DNA of 64,000 nucleotides, taken from assembly GCF_001659605.2 (NCBI RefSeq), contig NC_035165.2, positions 10,164,445 to 10,228,444 of the forward strand, written 5' to 3'. Below are positions 1-11,508 of this stretch, piece after piece. A program made the position numbers and the translations under genes. This stretch comes from Manihot esculenta. Taxonomy: Eukaryota > Streptophyta > Magnoliopsida > Malpighiales > Euphorbiaceae. Each line of letters starts with the position of its first letter. Position 1 is the stretch's first letter. The notes beneath the pieces were generated by a model. It had not been told where the DNA came from and ran no database searches. It saw nothing but the letters and a program-made list of their open reading frames with translations.

Positions 1-39
1 AAATACTGCAAGCAATTCAACGCTAAACTACTAACTAAC

Positions 40-480
40 CTGGGGAGATAACAACCCGAAGCCTGGAGAATCGAGAAGAGCCATAGGACTCAGCCCCGGA
101 GGTAAATTGAACATAGGCGACGGCGGAACGATGGACAAATTAGCAGGCTTACTGACGTCAGCAAGAGAGTTTTTACTCTGTTGAGGAGGAGGAAAGGGAA
201 GTTTGTTGTTGTTGGTATTGGCGGCAGGAGAGGCCATAGCACCGGCGAGGAGCTGTGAAAAAGATTTGAAGTCATCGGAATCAGAGAAGAAACTAGAAAC
301 AAGAGTCATAGGACCAGGGCTGAAGCCCATGCCGATGCCAGAAGTGAAGAACGTTTCATTGAAGGAGCGAGGAGGGAGAGATATAGTAGCTGGACGGGCA
401 GAAGAAGTGGAAGAAGATTTAGACGTTGGAGGAGGAGAAGAAACCGGCGGCGAGGGATGGCGGGTTCCATTATCAGCCAT
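40..480 (-). CDS. WRKY4: Group I WRKY transcription factor (WRKY3/4 type), first exon, partial
   Basis: This is the N-terminal 147 codons of a WRKY DNA-binding regulator that would act in the nucleus on W-box promoters, typically in defence and senescence. The reading frame starts at the ATG at 480. It ends at CAG followed by a GT donor at 39-38, so coding continues in an exon beyond the window start. The exon has no WRKY domain yet. It carries the conserved N-terminal blocks of the WRKY3/4 subgroup: TISLPPRSFNETFF, GFSPGPMTLVSSFF, DDFKSFSQLLAGAMASP, and PPGLSPMALLDSPGFGLLSPQ. The Ser-Pro pairs in these blocks are the kind of site that MAP kinases phosphorylate in group I WRKYs. The assignment rests on this block order, which I recognise from Arabidopsis WRKY3 and WRKY4. 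The exact orthologue cannot be fixed without the WRKY domains. Confidence 0.88.
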
Positions 481-1010
481 TGGATGAAAAATCGAGTTAC
501 AGTTGTGGGGTGGAGGTGAGCGGTTAACAACTTTTTCAATCTATGGAAGCAAAAAGAAGAAAAAAAAAAAGAAAAGAAAGTTTCTTTCTTCTCTCTTTTT
601 CTTAAGGTTCTGCTGTGGCGGATCTGAAATTCAGCAAAAAGTCCACGCCGCAGAACCATGTTTAAACCATTTTTTTCTTTTTTCTTTTTTCTTTTTGTCT
701 GTTTCTTCACTCTTTCATGTTTCATTATTTATTTCAAAATTTGAAATGACGATTTTGGGCAGGAGAAGCAGAGGAATCAAATGCTTTCACACGGAGTTAA
801 ACGTGGAGTAAATGGGTAATTTGAGAAAGGTGAAGAAGCAGGAGAAGGAAGCACGTTTTGTTAAAGAGAAAAAGAAATGGCTGGGAACGGCTCCAGTGGT
901 TGTCGTTTTGTTTGTATTAGGGAAGACTCAGATCAGATCATTTCATAAAAGGCAAACTGGCAACCACGGGTTCATCTCTCTTGTTACGATTTTATATACA
1001 AAAAAAGGGC
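481..1010 (-). promoter_or_regulatory. 5' leader and promoter region of the WRKY gene
   Basis: Read on the minus strand, this upstream stretch has a long purine-rich tract (about 550-700) typical of a plant 5' leader. A TATATAAA box lies at 991-998, about 510 bases before the ATG. That would give a leader of more than 450 bases, so a leader intron or a nearer TATA-less start is possible. No other gene is visible here. Confidence 0.45.
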
Positions 1011-1646
1011 ATACATAGAATGAATTTATTTAGAAAAAGAAAATATAGAATTAATGGGATAAATAAGAAATAGTAGTAAATAAAAATAATAAAAAATAAA
1101 ATAAGAAATCAGTGATAAGGGTGCGGCAAGAGACGTGATAAAGCACAGCAAAGAATTAAGATTGTAAGGTTGGCCACGTAGCCCACAACTATCACTTATC
1201 AACGAGAGCGTTGGAAATTAATTATTTAATATTGAAGAATCGTGTATTGCACGTACATTTATCAGTTTATTATTCATATCTTAAATATGTATAAAATTAT
1301 AAGTTAAATTATTGAATTTTTTTTTAAAAATCTAAAGTGAAAAAATTAATTCAGTTTATAAAATTTTATAAATATAAATTTCCTACCGTTTCTTTGAAAT
1401 TTAATTTAGCAACTTTATCTCTAATATTTATATCAATAAAATTTTTTCTAAAAACCTCATTGAAAAGACAAAATTAAGTTCTCTAACTTAAATTTTTAGA
1501 TTCACTTCTCTATAGCAAATCAAAAATAAATTTATTCTATATTTTTTATTTATATTAAACTATAAATCATTTCCATTTTTTAAAATACTAGTATGAATGA
1601 GAATATATTTAAAATTTTAAGAAAATTTATTATTTGAATACATTAT
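1011..1646. other. AT-rich intergenic stretch
   Basis: This is AT-rich sequence with no coding pattern. It probably belongs to the distal promoter of the WRKY gene on the left. A short GC-richer patch near 1,120-1,210 contains a CCACGTA core, but nothing else can be supported. Confidence 0.5.
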
Positions 1647-2104
1647 GATAATTATTGGGCTTCAGACATTTAGGTCACTGCTGAGCCCTATGAAGGAAGG
1701 TCAGGTTTGAACATTGTGAGAGTCCAACATGTCAGTTCACTCATATGAGTGTGGCCTGAGTCTTACGACAACAGGCTGAACTGAACAGGGTCAAAACCTA
1801 ATTGAGAGGGATCCAGCTCAGCTGACTTGATGGGTCAGTGGGCCAGTAGATCCCTACACGTCCGAATCAAGTCAACACAGGCACCAGAGGGAAATTAAAT
1901 GGTCGCCCGACAATAGAGAAAAAGGCAGTATGTCCGTATGTACGACTCTGCATAATAACAATATGTGGTATTGTAGTAGGGTGTCGATTACACGTCACTA
2001 GAAGACAAAAGGGAAAAAAAAATAAAGAAAGAGGGTATGAACCATTTAGAGTAAGTTCACTCACACATACCCTAATCCTACCCTCTACAGATCTCAACTC
2101 ATCA
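1647..2104 (+). repeat. Putative 5' LTR of the gypsy element
   Basis: This GC-richer block starts with TG (TGATAATTATTGGGCTTCAG) and ends with CA immediately before the tRNA-primer-like sequence. Both features are expected of a 5' LTR. No second copy is visible to confirm its left limit, so 1,647 is an estimate. Confidence 0.5.
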
Positions 2105-2124
2105 ATTGGCGCCATCTGTAGGAA
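2105..2124 (+). other. Primer-binding site of the gypsy element
   Basis: The sequence ATTGGCGCCATCTGTAGGAA follows the putative LTR end directly. It closely resembles the TTGGCGCCGTCTGTGGGAA primer-binding sequence common in plant Ty3/gypsy elements of this type. Confidence 0.65.
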
Positions 2125-2859
2125 CGAAAGAGATCTTTTTTATCACTGGAATTCTCATCCTCATCACACCCACTGACATCCACATGGCCAATCACGGTGA
2201 GAACTACACCGAAAACACCCCAAACGACATGAACTCTAATCAAGAGAGACCACAATTTTTATTTTCCAACCCTATTGCCCCATTAAACCAACCACTTGTG
2301 TTGTTCAATCAAGTGGTTGGTTAATCTCTCGCCAAACTCGGTAGGGACCATGTCCCAAACTACCCTATCTGACCAAGAACTATAAAACATGGCTCTCCAA
2401 CTCCAAAACACTGTCCATTGGTTGGAGAAAATGCCACAGCAAAGGGGACTCAACACTCCATTGAGCATACCCCCAGTAATTGAAGGATTTAATGTTAACG
2501 AGTCTCAACCTGCACTGAACCATTAAACCCCTCAACAAAGCAGTAGGAGGACGAGTGAGGGAGACGCAAAGGCTAGCAGGAGAAATGAGCCTGTGGCCAG
2601 AGCAAGAAGCCGGGTGGTAAGGGAGCACATCGAGAATGACAAAGCCGAAAGCTACTCTTTTAAACCGGCACAAAGGTTAGGAAGCAAAAAGTGGGAGAGA
2701 AGCTACCGCCTGGAGAAAAGGCCAAGGAGAGAAGAGATAGATATAGATTAGAAGCTAGAGAGGCTAAAGGAGCAGCTCCTGGCAGAGCTGAGGGCACAAG
2801 ATAACAGCAGCCTCTTGTTACCAACCTCATCCCCGTTCGTAAGATGGGTGCAGTAAGAA

Positions 2860-3455
2860 ACTATTCTGAAAAAGTTCATAATGCCGCAATGGCCGCGTAC
2901 GATGGTACAGGGAATCCCTGGGAGCATGTCTTGAACTACAAGATGTTAATGGAGCTTTAGACCTACTTAGATGCCCTGATGTGTAAAGCCTTTTCCACCA
3001 CCCTCACGGGACCAACCCGAGCATGATTCAATAGTCTAGAAGCAAGAAGCATCAAAAGCTTCATGGACCTGGTCGGTGTGTTTATTAGCAGGTTCATTGT
3101 TAAGGTCCCAACAAAAAGGAAAATAAGCTACTTGGAGACGATCCGGCAGAGGAGGAATGAGTCCCTAAGGGAGTACATGGCCAGGTTCAACTCGGAGGCT
3201 TTGCAAATCCTTGAGCTCGATAAGGCCAGAGCAATAGAAGCCATGCAGAAGGAGACCATCTCCCCGAAATTTTTTGGATCATTGCACAAAAAGCCACCTA
3301 CTACCCTAGCGGAAAGAGCAAAAAAGTACATAAGGCAAAATGACACCTTAACCACTAGCATATTTGCCCAAGAGGCAGGAGATAGGGGAAAGGCTGTGGA
3401 GGACAAACGATCGAATAGGCAAGAGAGGAGGCAAAACCGGGGCCTGAGGCATTAA
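2860..3455 (+). pseudogene. Decayed gag (retrotransposon capsid) of the gypsy element
   Basis: Translation shows the retrotransposon capsid pattern: AAYDGTGNPWEHVLNYKMLM, then (after stops near 2,958 and 3,025) the block around FNSLEARSIKSFMDLVGVFISRF, and the segment with the residues RRNESLREYMARFN. The longest open piece is 3,063-3,455 (130 codons). A CCHC-like knuckle with the residues THGHDTNDCYQL follows near 3,645-3,685. At least three in-frame stops make it non-functional. Confidence 0.75.
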
Positions 3456-3805
3456 ACAGGCACCAATGGGAAAGGAAGGAGCAGAGACCATACCAACCCC
3501 GAATTTCTGAGGTGATCACTCCCCTAAATGTGTCTAGAGCCGAGGTGCTCATAGCTGTCCAAGACAAGGACTTCATACAATGGCCCAAGCCTATGAAGGT
3601 AGATGCGAACAGGAGAGACCTGAACAAGTATTGCCAGTACCTCTGAACTCATGGCCACGACACCAATGATTGTTACCAATTAATAAATTAGATAAAAATG
3701 CCCATTAAGAGAGAACACCTCAGAAATTTTATAAAAAAGCCGAAAGGCCAGAGACCCCAATAGAATGCAGCAGCGGAGAGGCCCCGGAGATAAATAGAGG
3801 GACCA

Positions 3806-4003
3806 ATGGCATTGGAGGGAAAAGTAAAGGTAGCTCTCACCTTGGGAGAACCATCTCTATCCCGAACTCACTATGTAGTGTTCCTCGTGGTGAAGCGACC
3901 CCTGAACTATAACGTCATTTTAGGAAGGCCGAAGTTGTACGACTTCGAAGTAGTGACCAGCATCCGGTATCTAACCATGAAATTCACGACAGAGACAGGG
4001 TGA
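3806..4003 (+). pseudogene. Decayed protease segment of the gypsy element
   Basis: This short open piece contains the residues YNVILGRPKLYDFEVVTS. They match the conserved C-terminal part of gypsy aspartic proteases (YNAILGRP-type motif). The upstream catalytic DSG part is not recognisable. Its position between gag and reverse transcriptase supports the call. Confidence 0.6.
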
Positions 4004-4219
4004 GGGTAGTTTGAGGAAGACAGGAGGAAGCACGAGCTGTATATCTAGCCACAATAGACGAGCCGAGCACACCCTGAATTCATAGAGGTCCGAGATGAGA
4101 AAAAGAAGGCTAGGACTGAACTGGTAAATAAGCCAGAGACCTTTCCACTGTTTGAGGAAGAAGGCAACAAGGTCTTCAACATCAACTCCGGCCTTGAAAA
4201 GGACCAAAAGGAGACAACT

Positions 4220-4870
4220 ATGGCTTTGATCAAGGGACATGCCTCAAGCTTCGCTTGGAAGCCTTCAGACATGCCAGGGATCGATCCCAACGTGTTGACC
4301 CACAAATTAAACATCCTCCCTGGGGCCAGACCAATAAAACAGAAGAAAATGGTGTTTGAAAAGGAGAAGCAACAAGCCACAATGGAAGAAGTGCATAAGC
4401 TAGAGGAGGCTAGGTTTATTAGGGAAGTCATGTACCCACAATGGTTAACCAACCCTATGCTAGTAAAAGAGGCTAACGTGAAATATAAAATGTGTATAGA
4501 CTTCACTGACCTAAATCAGGTCTGCCCAAAAGATTGTTATCCCCTCCCTGATATTAATAAAATGGTCGATTCTATGGCTGATTTTGATTACTTGTCATCC
4601 CTAGATGCAATGTTAGGATATCACCAAATCTCTATGGACAGGTCGAATGAAGAAAATACCTCCTTCGTAACTGAAGATGGGATATACTATTACAGGGCTA
4701 TGCCTTTCAGAGTGAAAAATGCCTGGGCAACATATCAGTGGTTAATGAATAAGATCTTTAAGGATCAGATAGAAAGGAACATGAAAGTCTATGTTGATGA
4801 CATGGTTGTGAAAAGTCAAACCTTCCAGCAACACCTAGCTGACTTAGAAGAGTTATTCAGAGTATTGTAG
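4220..4870 (+). pseudogene. Reverse transcriptase domain of the gypsy element
   Basis: A 216-codon open stretch covers most of the reverse transcriptase palm and fingers. Visible landmarks are the CIDFTDLNQVCPKDCYPLP block, LDAMLGYHQISM, and the catalytic YVDDM motif near 4,790. The frame ends at a TAG at 4,868, and the continuation (RYKMRLNPAKCAFF) follows after the stop. It would copy element RNA into DNA, but this copy is interrupted and cannot make a full polyprotein. Confidence 0.88.
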
Positions 4871-5129
4871 CGGTATAAGATGAGATTGAACCCGGCGAAG
4901 TGTGCCTTCTTTATCAGAGGAGGAAAATTTATGCTACATGGTCAGTGAAAATGGCATATAGCCGAACCTAGAGAAGGTAGAGGCTATACTAAGGAGACTA
5001 TATACTAAGAATGCCTGAGCTGACCTATGTGAGGGGTGTGTAGAGGCTTACAGGAAGGATGGTGGCACTCAACCGATTCATGTCCAAATCAACAGAAAGA
5101 TGCTTGCCTCAAAAACCTAAGAAAGGTCC

Positions 5130-5695
5130 CAAATTTTGAATAGACAGAGGTTTGTCATGAAGCCTTTAGAAACCTCAAGCGGTACCTCAATTTCCCACAT
5201 GTGCTCAGAAGCTCTTTAGCAGGTGAGGAACTTCTAATATATTTGGTCGCATTTGAACAAGCTGTGAGTGTTGTGCTGGTAAGGGATAAAGTAGGAGTCC
5301 AGAAGCCTATCTTCTACGTCAGTAAGGTACTCAGAGATGCCGAGTTCAAGTATATGAATATTGAGAAGCTAGCATTCGCCTTGTTGTTGGTGGTGAGGAA
5401 GTTCAGAATGTATCTGGAGGGCCACTAAGGGGTGGTAATGACTAACCAACCCCCAAAGAAAATCTTGCACAGGCTTAAGATCTCAGGACGAATGCTAGCC
5501 TGGCTCAAGAAAATCAGCTCATATTACTTCATTTACCGGCCTTGGACAGCCATCAAAGCCCAAGCCTTAGTTGACTTCATAGCCGAATACTCTTTTAGCT
5601 CAGATAAAGAAGAACAAAGTGAAGCGTCATCGAGCTCGATAAAAGAGAAGAGGGGGATTCACATCCACTCGAATTTAGATGGAACCTATTTGTAG
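5130..5695 (+). pseudogene. RNase H domain and linker of the gypsy element
   Basis: The pieces 5,201-5,428 and 5,432-5,695 show the gypsy RNase H pattern (SVVLVRDKVGVQKPIFYVSK, then the residues NIEKLAFALLLVVRKFRMYL). A linker follows with the residues ALVDFIAEY, which in Tat elements lies between the two RNase H domains. A stop at 5,426 separates the pieces. Confidence 0.72.
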
Positions 5696-6309
5696 ATGGA
5701 GCATCCAGCTCCACAGGCAGTGGGGCAAGAGTGTTGTTGAAAGGACCAGATGGATTCAAAGTGTGTTATGCTTTACGCTTTTGATTCCCTGCATCCAACA
5801 ACATGGTAGAATACAAAACTCTTTTAAATGGGATACAAATAGTTTTGGGAGTGGGGGCAATCGACCTCAGGATAAACAGTGACTCACAACTTGTTGTAAA
5901 CCAAATAATAGGAGCATATCGGATAAAGGATCCCATCATGAAGAAATATTTAGCTAGGGTACAAACTCTAAAAGTCGAGCTTGGCAAGCAGAGGATCACT
6001 GTTCAATATCAAAGAATACCCCGAAAAGAAAACAAAGAAGCAGACCTGCTCAGAAAGTTGTCCACAAAAGAACTAGAACAACTCCCGGATGAAGTATATG
6101 TGCAACAAATAAATATTCCTACTTTCAAAAAATCAGCCCCAGTCATGCAGATCGAGAAAGAACAGAGTTGGATGACCCCATACCTAGAATACCTAGAAGT
6201 AGGGAAGTTACTTGAGGATAAAGCGGAAGCTCAAAAAATTGCAGCTAAAGCTGCCAATTACCAAGCAATGAGGGAAACTTTATGCCGAAAGGGAAAATCC
6301 AGCCCGTAG
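5680..6309 (+). pseudogene. Second, archaeal-type RNase H domain (Tat-lineage signature)
   Basis: The domain starts with residues resembling FVDGASSSTGSGA near 5,688, shifts frame, and continues in the open piece 5,803-6,309. That piece contains VEYKTLLNGIQIVLGVGA, INSDSQLVVNQIIGAY and the residues IPRKENKEADLL. This second RNase H is known from Tat-lineage gypsy elements and is the reason for the lineage call. It is frameshifted near 5,790. Confidence 0.72.
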
Positions 6310-6429
6310 TTGAGATGTGTAGACCCGTAAGAGGCAACCAAGTTAGTCTGAGAGATGGGATTTGTGGAGTTCATGAAGAGACAACTACATTGGCAAATAA
6401 AATTTTTCGATAAGGGTATTACTAGCCCA

Positions 6430-6985
6430 CGATAAAAAAATGAAGCAGAAGAGTTTGTTAGAAGATGCGATATCTATCAAAGATTTGTCAATGCCATCAA
6501 CAGCCCGACATACCATAGTCAATCATATCTAGCCCCTGGCCGTTTTCACAGTAGGGGATAGACATTCTGAGTCCATTTCCAAAGATTGTGGGACAAAAGA
6601 GGTTTGTGATAGTAGCTGTAGAGTATTTCTCCAAGTGGCCTGAGGCAGAAGCTGTGCCCATTATCACAGCCCAGAAGGTGATAGATTTCGTCTAAAGCAA
6701 CATTATATGCCGATTCGAGATAACAAAGATGTTCATATCAGACAATGGTAAGCAGTTCGACTTTAAATCTTTCAAAGACTTCACGATGAACATGGGCATA
6801 TAGCACAAGTTCTCCTCAGTAGCTCATTCGCAGACAAGTGGCCAAACTAAAGTGACAAATCAGGCTATCCTCCAAGGGTTGAAGAAGCGGCTCAATGGTG
6901 CTAAGAAGAATTAGGCTACCGAACTACATAGCATCCTATGGGCATTCCGGATGACACCTCGAAAACCAATAGGGGAGACACTAAT
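6430..6985 (+). pseudogene. Integrase remnant of the gypsy element, truncated
   Basis: Broken frames show the zinc-finger end (RRCDIYQRF), the core start VIVAVEYFSKWPEAEAVP, ISDNGKQFD, and the residues WAFRMTPRKPIGETL. In the core start the usual catalytic Asp (IDYF) reads Glu (VEYF). Similarity stops at about 6,985. Confidence 0.7.
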
Positions 6986-6991
6986 GGGGAG

Positions 6992-7204
6992 GGGTGCAGA
7001 GATTCTCTGCACCCTGTCCTGGTAGTGCCGAACATGCCACGTATGATAAGATTCAACATCACGGGAGCATTCACCTACTCCCGTGGCATAGGAGTGAGCT
7101 CTCGAAGCAAGGGAGCTCACACTTCGGCACTATCGGTGTCGAACAATATGGTGTCGGACAAGTATGTTCAGCATATGTTCGACAGTATGATTGCCGAACA
7201 TGCC
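6992..7204. repeat. Palindrome-rich island: three perfect stem-loops and a 13-bp direct repeat
   Basis: Three perfect inverted repeats follow one another. The first is GGGTGCAGAG/CTCTGCACCC with a 3-base loop (6,992-7,014). The second is CACGGGAG/CTCCCGTG (7,060-7,085). The third is GTGAGCTC/GAGCTCAC (7,094-7,120). The 13-mer TGCCGAACATGCC occurs in direct orientation at 7,026-7,038 and 7,192-7,204. The island sits exactly where the gypsy integrase homology breaks off. It codes for nothing recognisable and may be part of another mobile element. Confidence 0.7.
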
Positions 7205-7274
7205 TTTTTGACATATAAAATTTGAAAATATTTTCGATCTGTGCATGATTTGATAAATATATTAAAAAATATGC

Positions 7275-8000
7275 ATGATTTTAAGAAAAAAAAGCTCGAT
7301 TTGTGAGGCAGTGAAGCAAATTTGGATTCGACTTGGTTTATCATGGGTGATGGCCGCGGATGAGTCTTCACCCAAGAATTGGTGGTCTAGTTTGATGGAC
7401 CGTGGTGCTATGGACGAATTAGTGACGGTGGTTTGTACATGTTATCACATTTGGCAAGGACGTAATGGATTTTCTTTGAAAGCCAGAACTTCTCCTCTAG
7501 TGGGGTGATTATATTGGCAAGGATAATGCTGAAAGAATATAAGCAGGTCTTTATGGCTCAAGCATTCGAGTATCCGACCCATGAAATCATGTCGACCTCC
7601 AGATGATGGTTTGATCAAGATGAATACTAATGCGAGTATATATCAAGGGCTGGTTTTAGCGTCTGCAACTAAAATGGAGCTCGGTCTCTAGGACCCGATT
7701 TTGGCTGAGACACGTGCTATATCCTATGGTCTTCAGCTGGCTGTCGAGTTGTGCTTCCATGAGGTGTTTGTTGAATCTAGTTGCAAATGGATAGTGGATC
7801 TGCCAAGTGCAAATTGTCTTCTCCCGAACGAATTGAGTCTGTTGGTTCCAGACTGTCTTACGTAGGCGGTACGTTCATATAAGTGATAATTTACACATCG
7901 TGAAGGAAATAAAGTGGGTCAATGCCCCTGCGAAAATTGGTTTGTTACATGCAGAAATCTTAGTCTAGATAGAAGAGATGCCTTCATCCATATCTTCTCT
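7275..8000 (+). mobile_element. LINE fragment: C-terminal RNase H region of a non-LTR retrotransposon
   Basis: The open piece 7,275-7,508 ends with the residues CTCYHIWQGRNGF, a typical pre-RNase H block of plant LINEs. Downstream, with stops, come DGLIKMNTNASIYQG, ILAETRAISYGLQLAVELCF and VFVESSCKWIVDLPSANC, the RNase H-like (RVT_3) domain. Endonuclease and reverse transcriptase are absent, so this is a 5'-truncated, inactive piece. Confidence 0.72.
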
Positions 8001-9230
8001 CATAATAAACGATATGATGATGAAGTAGTAACGAGTTCTCGTATTTTGCTAAAAAATATATATATAATTAAAATTATATGAATTAAATAAAATAAATAAT
8101 TTAAAACAATTAATAATCTTTTAAAAAAATTAAATAATATTGAATGGTTTCGAAATAGAAACCAACTAATTAATTACCATTACAATTAAAATTAAGCCAT
8201 CTGCATTCACTTTCTAAATTAACATCGATAAACAAGTCTAATTTTCTACTCCGTTATCTAGTGCCACACAACAACCTTCGAGCAACACAAGTAGATGCCA
8301 AAAACTCAACCCAACAGAAAAGACCCCGAGTCTAACCGCCTCGTTCCATCAAATCAAGAACTAAGGGTTGAACTATTTTTTGGTCAGAGAACTAAAGGAT
8401 AAAGTAGATCTTATAGTCAATGCCAAGTAATTGCGGACAACCAGAGACATTAACAGCCGAAAAAAGAGCTAGACCATGGCCAAGAGAAATTAACAAGTTT
8501 GCAGGAGGAAGATGGTGGTAGAGCTCATTGGCATATCCCACACAGCCAATGCCTTACGAGTAGGTCATCTGAGGCTCAAAATCATAGACGCGACAACCAC
8601 ATTCCCTCCGCACCGAACCCAGCAATCGAGCACCAAATTGTTGCATGAGCTCCCACAAATTTAATATAAACCAAGCGAAGCCACCAAGGCGACTATACAG
8701 TTCAAACGAAAAGAATCCTCTCTAAGCTTAGACTTGTACTACCTAACACAAATTATATAGACCCTCACCTCGCGATGCCATAAATTGCACCAACGGTAGG
8801 AAAAGGCAAATCCATGACCAGGCACAGATGAAAAACGCTAATACCCTAGCTTAAAAACGAAAGGGAGATGACAAATTATCTCTCTCTCTCTCTCTCAAGT
8901 TCTATAGAAAATGCAAGTAACGACTCAGAGTTTTAACCCGTTTAATTCAATTCTCGAAAATTTTCACTTACCAGTTGCTATTAATGTCAGGCTTTGAAAG
9001 TCTTCCTAATCTAGCTACATTAAAAGTATGGAAAAAAAAATTACACAAACCGAAACATCAATTATTTTCTACTACCAAATACACTTTCCATAAAAAGAAT
9101 CATCAGAAGATATCTTACACACGCTTCTCCATGAACAACAAAAATATTAAAAACCTGGAATACACGAGAAAACGAAAATGTAAAATAGTTTGAAACATCC
9201 AAAGGTGCTAAGAAGTGTATAGTCTTGCTG
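8001..9230. other. Intergenic stretch with a (TC)9 microsatellite; no gene identified
   Basis: Positions 8,050-8,200 are AT-rich. The less AT-rich part at 8,200-8,880 has no open frame of note on either strand and may be old transposon sequence. A (TC)9 run lies at 8,879-8,896. The small open frame at 8,975-9,193 is AT-rich, has no recognisable domain, and is not called a gene. Confidence 0.45.
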
Positions 9231-9446
9231 GCAGATGTAACTTCTCCACACCAAGAAGTGCAGAAATATAAAATAAATAATAAAAAAGTCTACTTAAGGA
9301 CAAATCTTTATAGGTGGCGGCCACATCTCATGTAAAATGTTTCCTGAAACAGGCCGAGTTCTCAAACCCACATTAAACGCACTGCTAAACTACAATTATC
9401 AGTAGTCAACAATGGACAAGCAACACAGACACCGAGTAAAGAACAT

Positions 9447-11398
9447 TTACTTGGGGCCAATGTCCTTAAGAGCACAGATCTGCTCCTCTCCCATGGAAGA
9501 CATCACAGTCACAACCAAATCTTTCCCCTCGGAAAATCCATCCTTGATCTGCAAGATACAAAGAAATTCACATTACTGATTAGATATCACATGAATATAG
9601 GCTTGGAGAGAAATCGTAGAACAATCATTCTGCCATAGTTCATCCCTAGTAGTAAGGACAACACTTGGGTGTAAATTTAGCACATAGCATGGGTTGTTCT
9701 TGGTCAGATTAGCAGCAAGAGGCCGTGAGATATCCCATTTTGAGACGTATCAATTCCATAGACGGGAGAGTTTGAAAGACAATATCCCAGCGATGCAATT
9801 CAAAACACTAGTCTTATCCCCTCAAATTAGATGGTTCAATAGAAAGATGATAATTAGGGCATGGCAAATTAATGACTATCCTATGAATTGTCAACTAAAC
9901 CTTTATGATTCTGCCATCGTCTTTCAGCTAAGTCTGCATGCTGAATAACGAAGGGCATAAGCATATTCATTATCTTATACCTCTTGATTTATCTAATCTT
10001 TCACTTCCACCTCCGTCCCACCCCTTCTCTAGCTTGTCCTATTTAGCATCACGAAATGCCTTTTTCCCTTTTTTTTTTTTTGGTTTTGGGGTGGGTGGGG
10101 TTTGGGGAAGGGGTGGAGGGTTGGCTATCAATCCGACAGTAAGGTGGGATTCTTCACTTACCTGAGTCAGCAGACTTTCATCGGTTGGAAGCCTCAGGTC
10201 GTCCTTGGTGTTACCATTCTCAGTCAGCAGACTCACCTGAAATTTAGCAGTGTATTGATTTTAAGTTCAACCAACTTAGAAGTGGGAGAAATCACAAACA
10301 AGAGAAGAAATAAGAACATACAAATCCATCCTCAGATATATCAATCAGCTGGTAATCAGTACGGGTAACATGGGGAACCTGTATCAAATTAAAGTAATGC
10401 CATGAAAAATACATTTCATAGTAAGTACTTAAAGTTCAGAAATCACTCAAAAACACCAAGATAAAAGGTCATAGTTCATACATCACAGTTGTGAGAAGAA
10501 GGGACAATATCTTCAAGCTTCTTGGCGTTGAAGATATCAATGCCAACAAAGTGACATTTAGCATGACCATGCTTGCCAGTCTTGGAGGTTGAGACCTCAA
10601 CAACCTGTGACACAGAATACAGTTATGCTTTAGAAAGAGAATGAGAAGAAACAAATCAACTAAAACAGATATAAAAGGGGAATAAAGCAAACAGGTGAAG
10701 ACTCAATCTAATAAAAGGCATGCCAACATCAAGAACCCACTGTTGGAGCCATCATACAACATAATCCACACTATACATCACATTTAAGTCCTAATTCACA
10801 GCTTCACATTTAATAACCAAGTGTCCCCACAAAAAAATAAGTAAACTAATACAATGAATTACTGATGGAAAGCATCTAGAACTCTTTATTTGTAATTATA
10901 CATTGTAAACATCAAAGTATGCAACATAATCCGATTTACTTGTAATCTTAAATTTTCAGACTCCTAACAATAGCCACCCGGGTGTATACAGGATCATCTA
11001 AAAATTATGGTAAATCTTATCCAAAAGAGACAGAGGCAAAATAACTATATACCCTAAGTTTAATTCTAGCTAAAATCCCCCAACAAAATTGACCGCGTAC
11101 GAAGCATAAAAAATTCATCCAAATGAAAAAAACTAAAAAGGTTCGGATCCAATCCTCGTATACATACATGAGGATCTAACGAAGCGGCAGATCAAATCAA
11201 TCAAAACGGCAAAGCTAAAGATCTTAATACAGATCTACCCAATCCGCAAACAAGAGAGATGAATAGATTAATTACCTTGCAAGGACGGTTCTTGATGACG
11301 ATATAACCGTTTTTGCGGATAGTACCAGCTTGCTGAGGATAAGTTTTCGAAGCTCCAGCGTCGGCCTTGGACTCAAAATGATGCTCCTCGTCAGACAT
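9447..11398 (-). CDS. EIF5A: Eukaryotic translation initiation factor 5A (eIF5A), complete, five exons
   Basis: eIF5A binds the ribosome and relieves stalling, notably at proline runs, and needs the modified lysine hypusine. Coding exons on the minus strand are 11,398-11,276, 10,604-10,482, 10,378-10,322, 10,236-10,162 and 9,548-9,447. All have CAG acceptors and GT donors, and all exons join in phase 0. The product is 159 residues, the standard plant length. Exon 1 encodes [20 protein letters not shown], the plant N-terminus. Exon 2 opens with the hypusination loop [12 protein letters not shown], with the modified lysine at about residue 52. Exons 3 to 5 encode the OB-fold with [15 protein letters not shown] and end at the residues ALKDIGPK. 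It has no visible defect and should be active. Confidence 0.97.
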
Positions 11399-11500
11399 GG
11401 TGGCGGCTGGTAGCTAGCTTCGAAAACGAGTGTATCAGAAGAGAGTGGAGAAATGAAAAGCAGAGAAGGTGGGTGGGGGAGGAGGATTGAGATTTTACGG

Positions 11501-11508
11501 TATTTATA
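11501..11508 (-). promoter_or_regulatory. TATA box of the eIF5A gene
   Basis: TATAAATA on the minus strand lies about 103 bases upstream of the eIF5A ATG. This predicts transcription starting about 30 bases downstream and a leader of roughly 70-75 bases. Confidence 0.7.

Larger units (their letters stand above)
1647..6985 (+). mobile_element. Degenerate Ty3/gypsy LTR retrotransposon (Tat-like), 3' end missing
   Basis: In order on the plus strand there is an LTR-like left end (1,647-2,104), a primer-binding-type sequence at 2,105, gag, a CCHC knuckle, protease, reverse transcriptase, RNase H, a second archaeal-type RNase H, and integrase. RT before integrase is the Ty3/gypsy order. The extra RNase H after the normal one is a mark of the Tat lineage. 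All frames carry stops and frameshifts, so the copy is dead. The homology stops abruptly near 6,985 inside the integrase and no matching 3' LTR follows. The right end was therefore lost or replaced by the palindromic island that begins at 6,992. Confidence 0.85.

Noticed and set aside
6992..7014. Stem-loop resembling a bacterial terminator
   Set aside because: It lacks the T run, and the genome is eukaryotic. It is described as part of the palindromic island instead.
8975..9193. 72-codon Lys- and Asn-rich open frame
   Set aside because: Its composition mirrors AT-rich DNA, and no domain or splice context is seen.
10039..10161. Continuation of the eIF5A exon 4 open frame with a Pro- and Lys-rich tail
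   Set aside because: It is intron read-through past the GT donor at 10,161-10,160. The true exon ends at 10,162 and joins 9,548.
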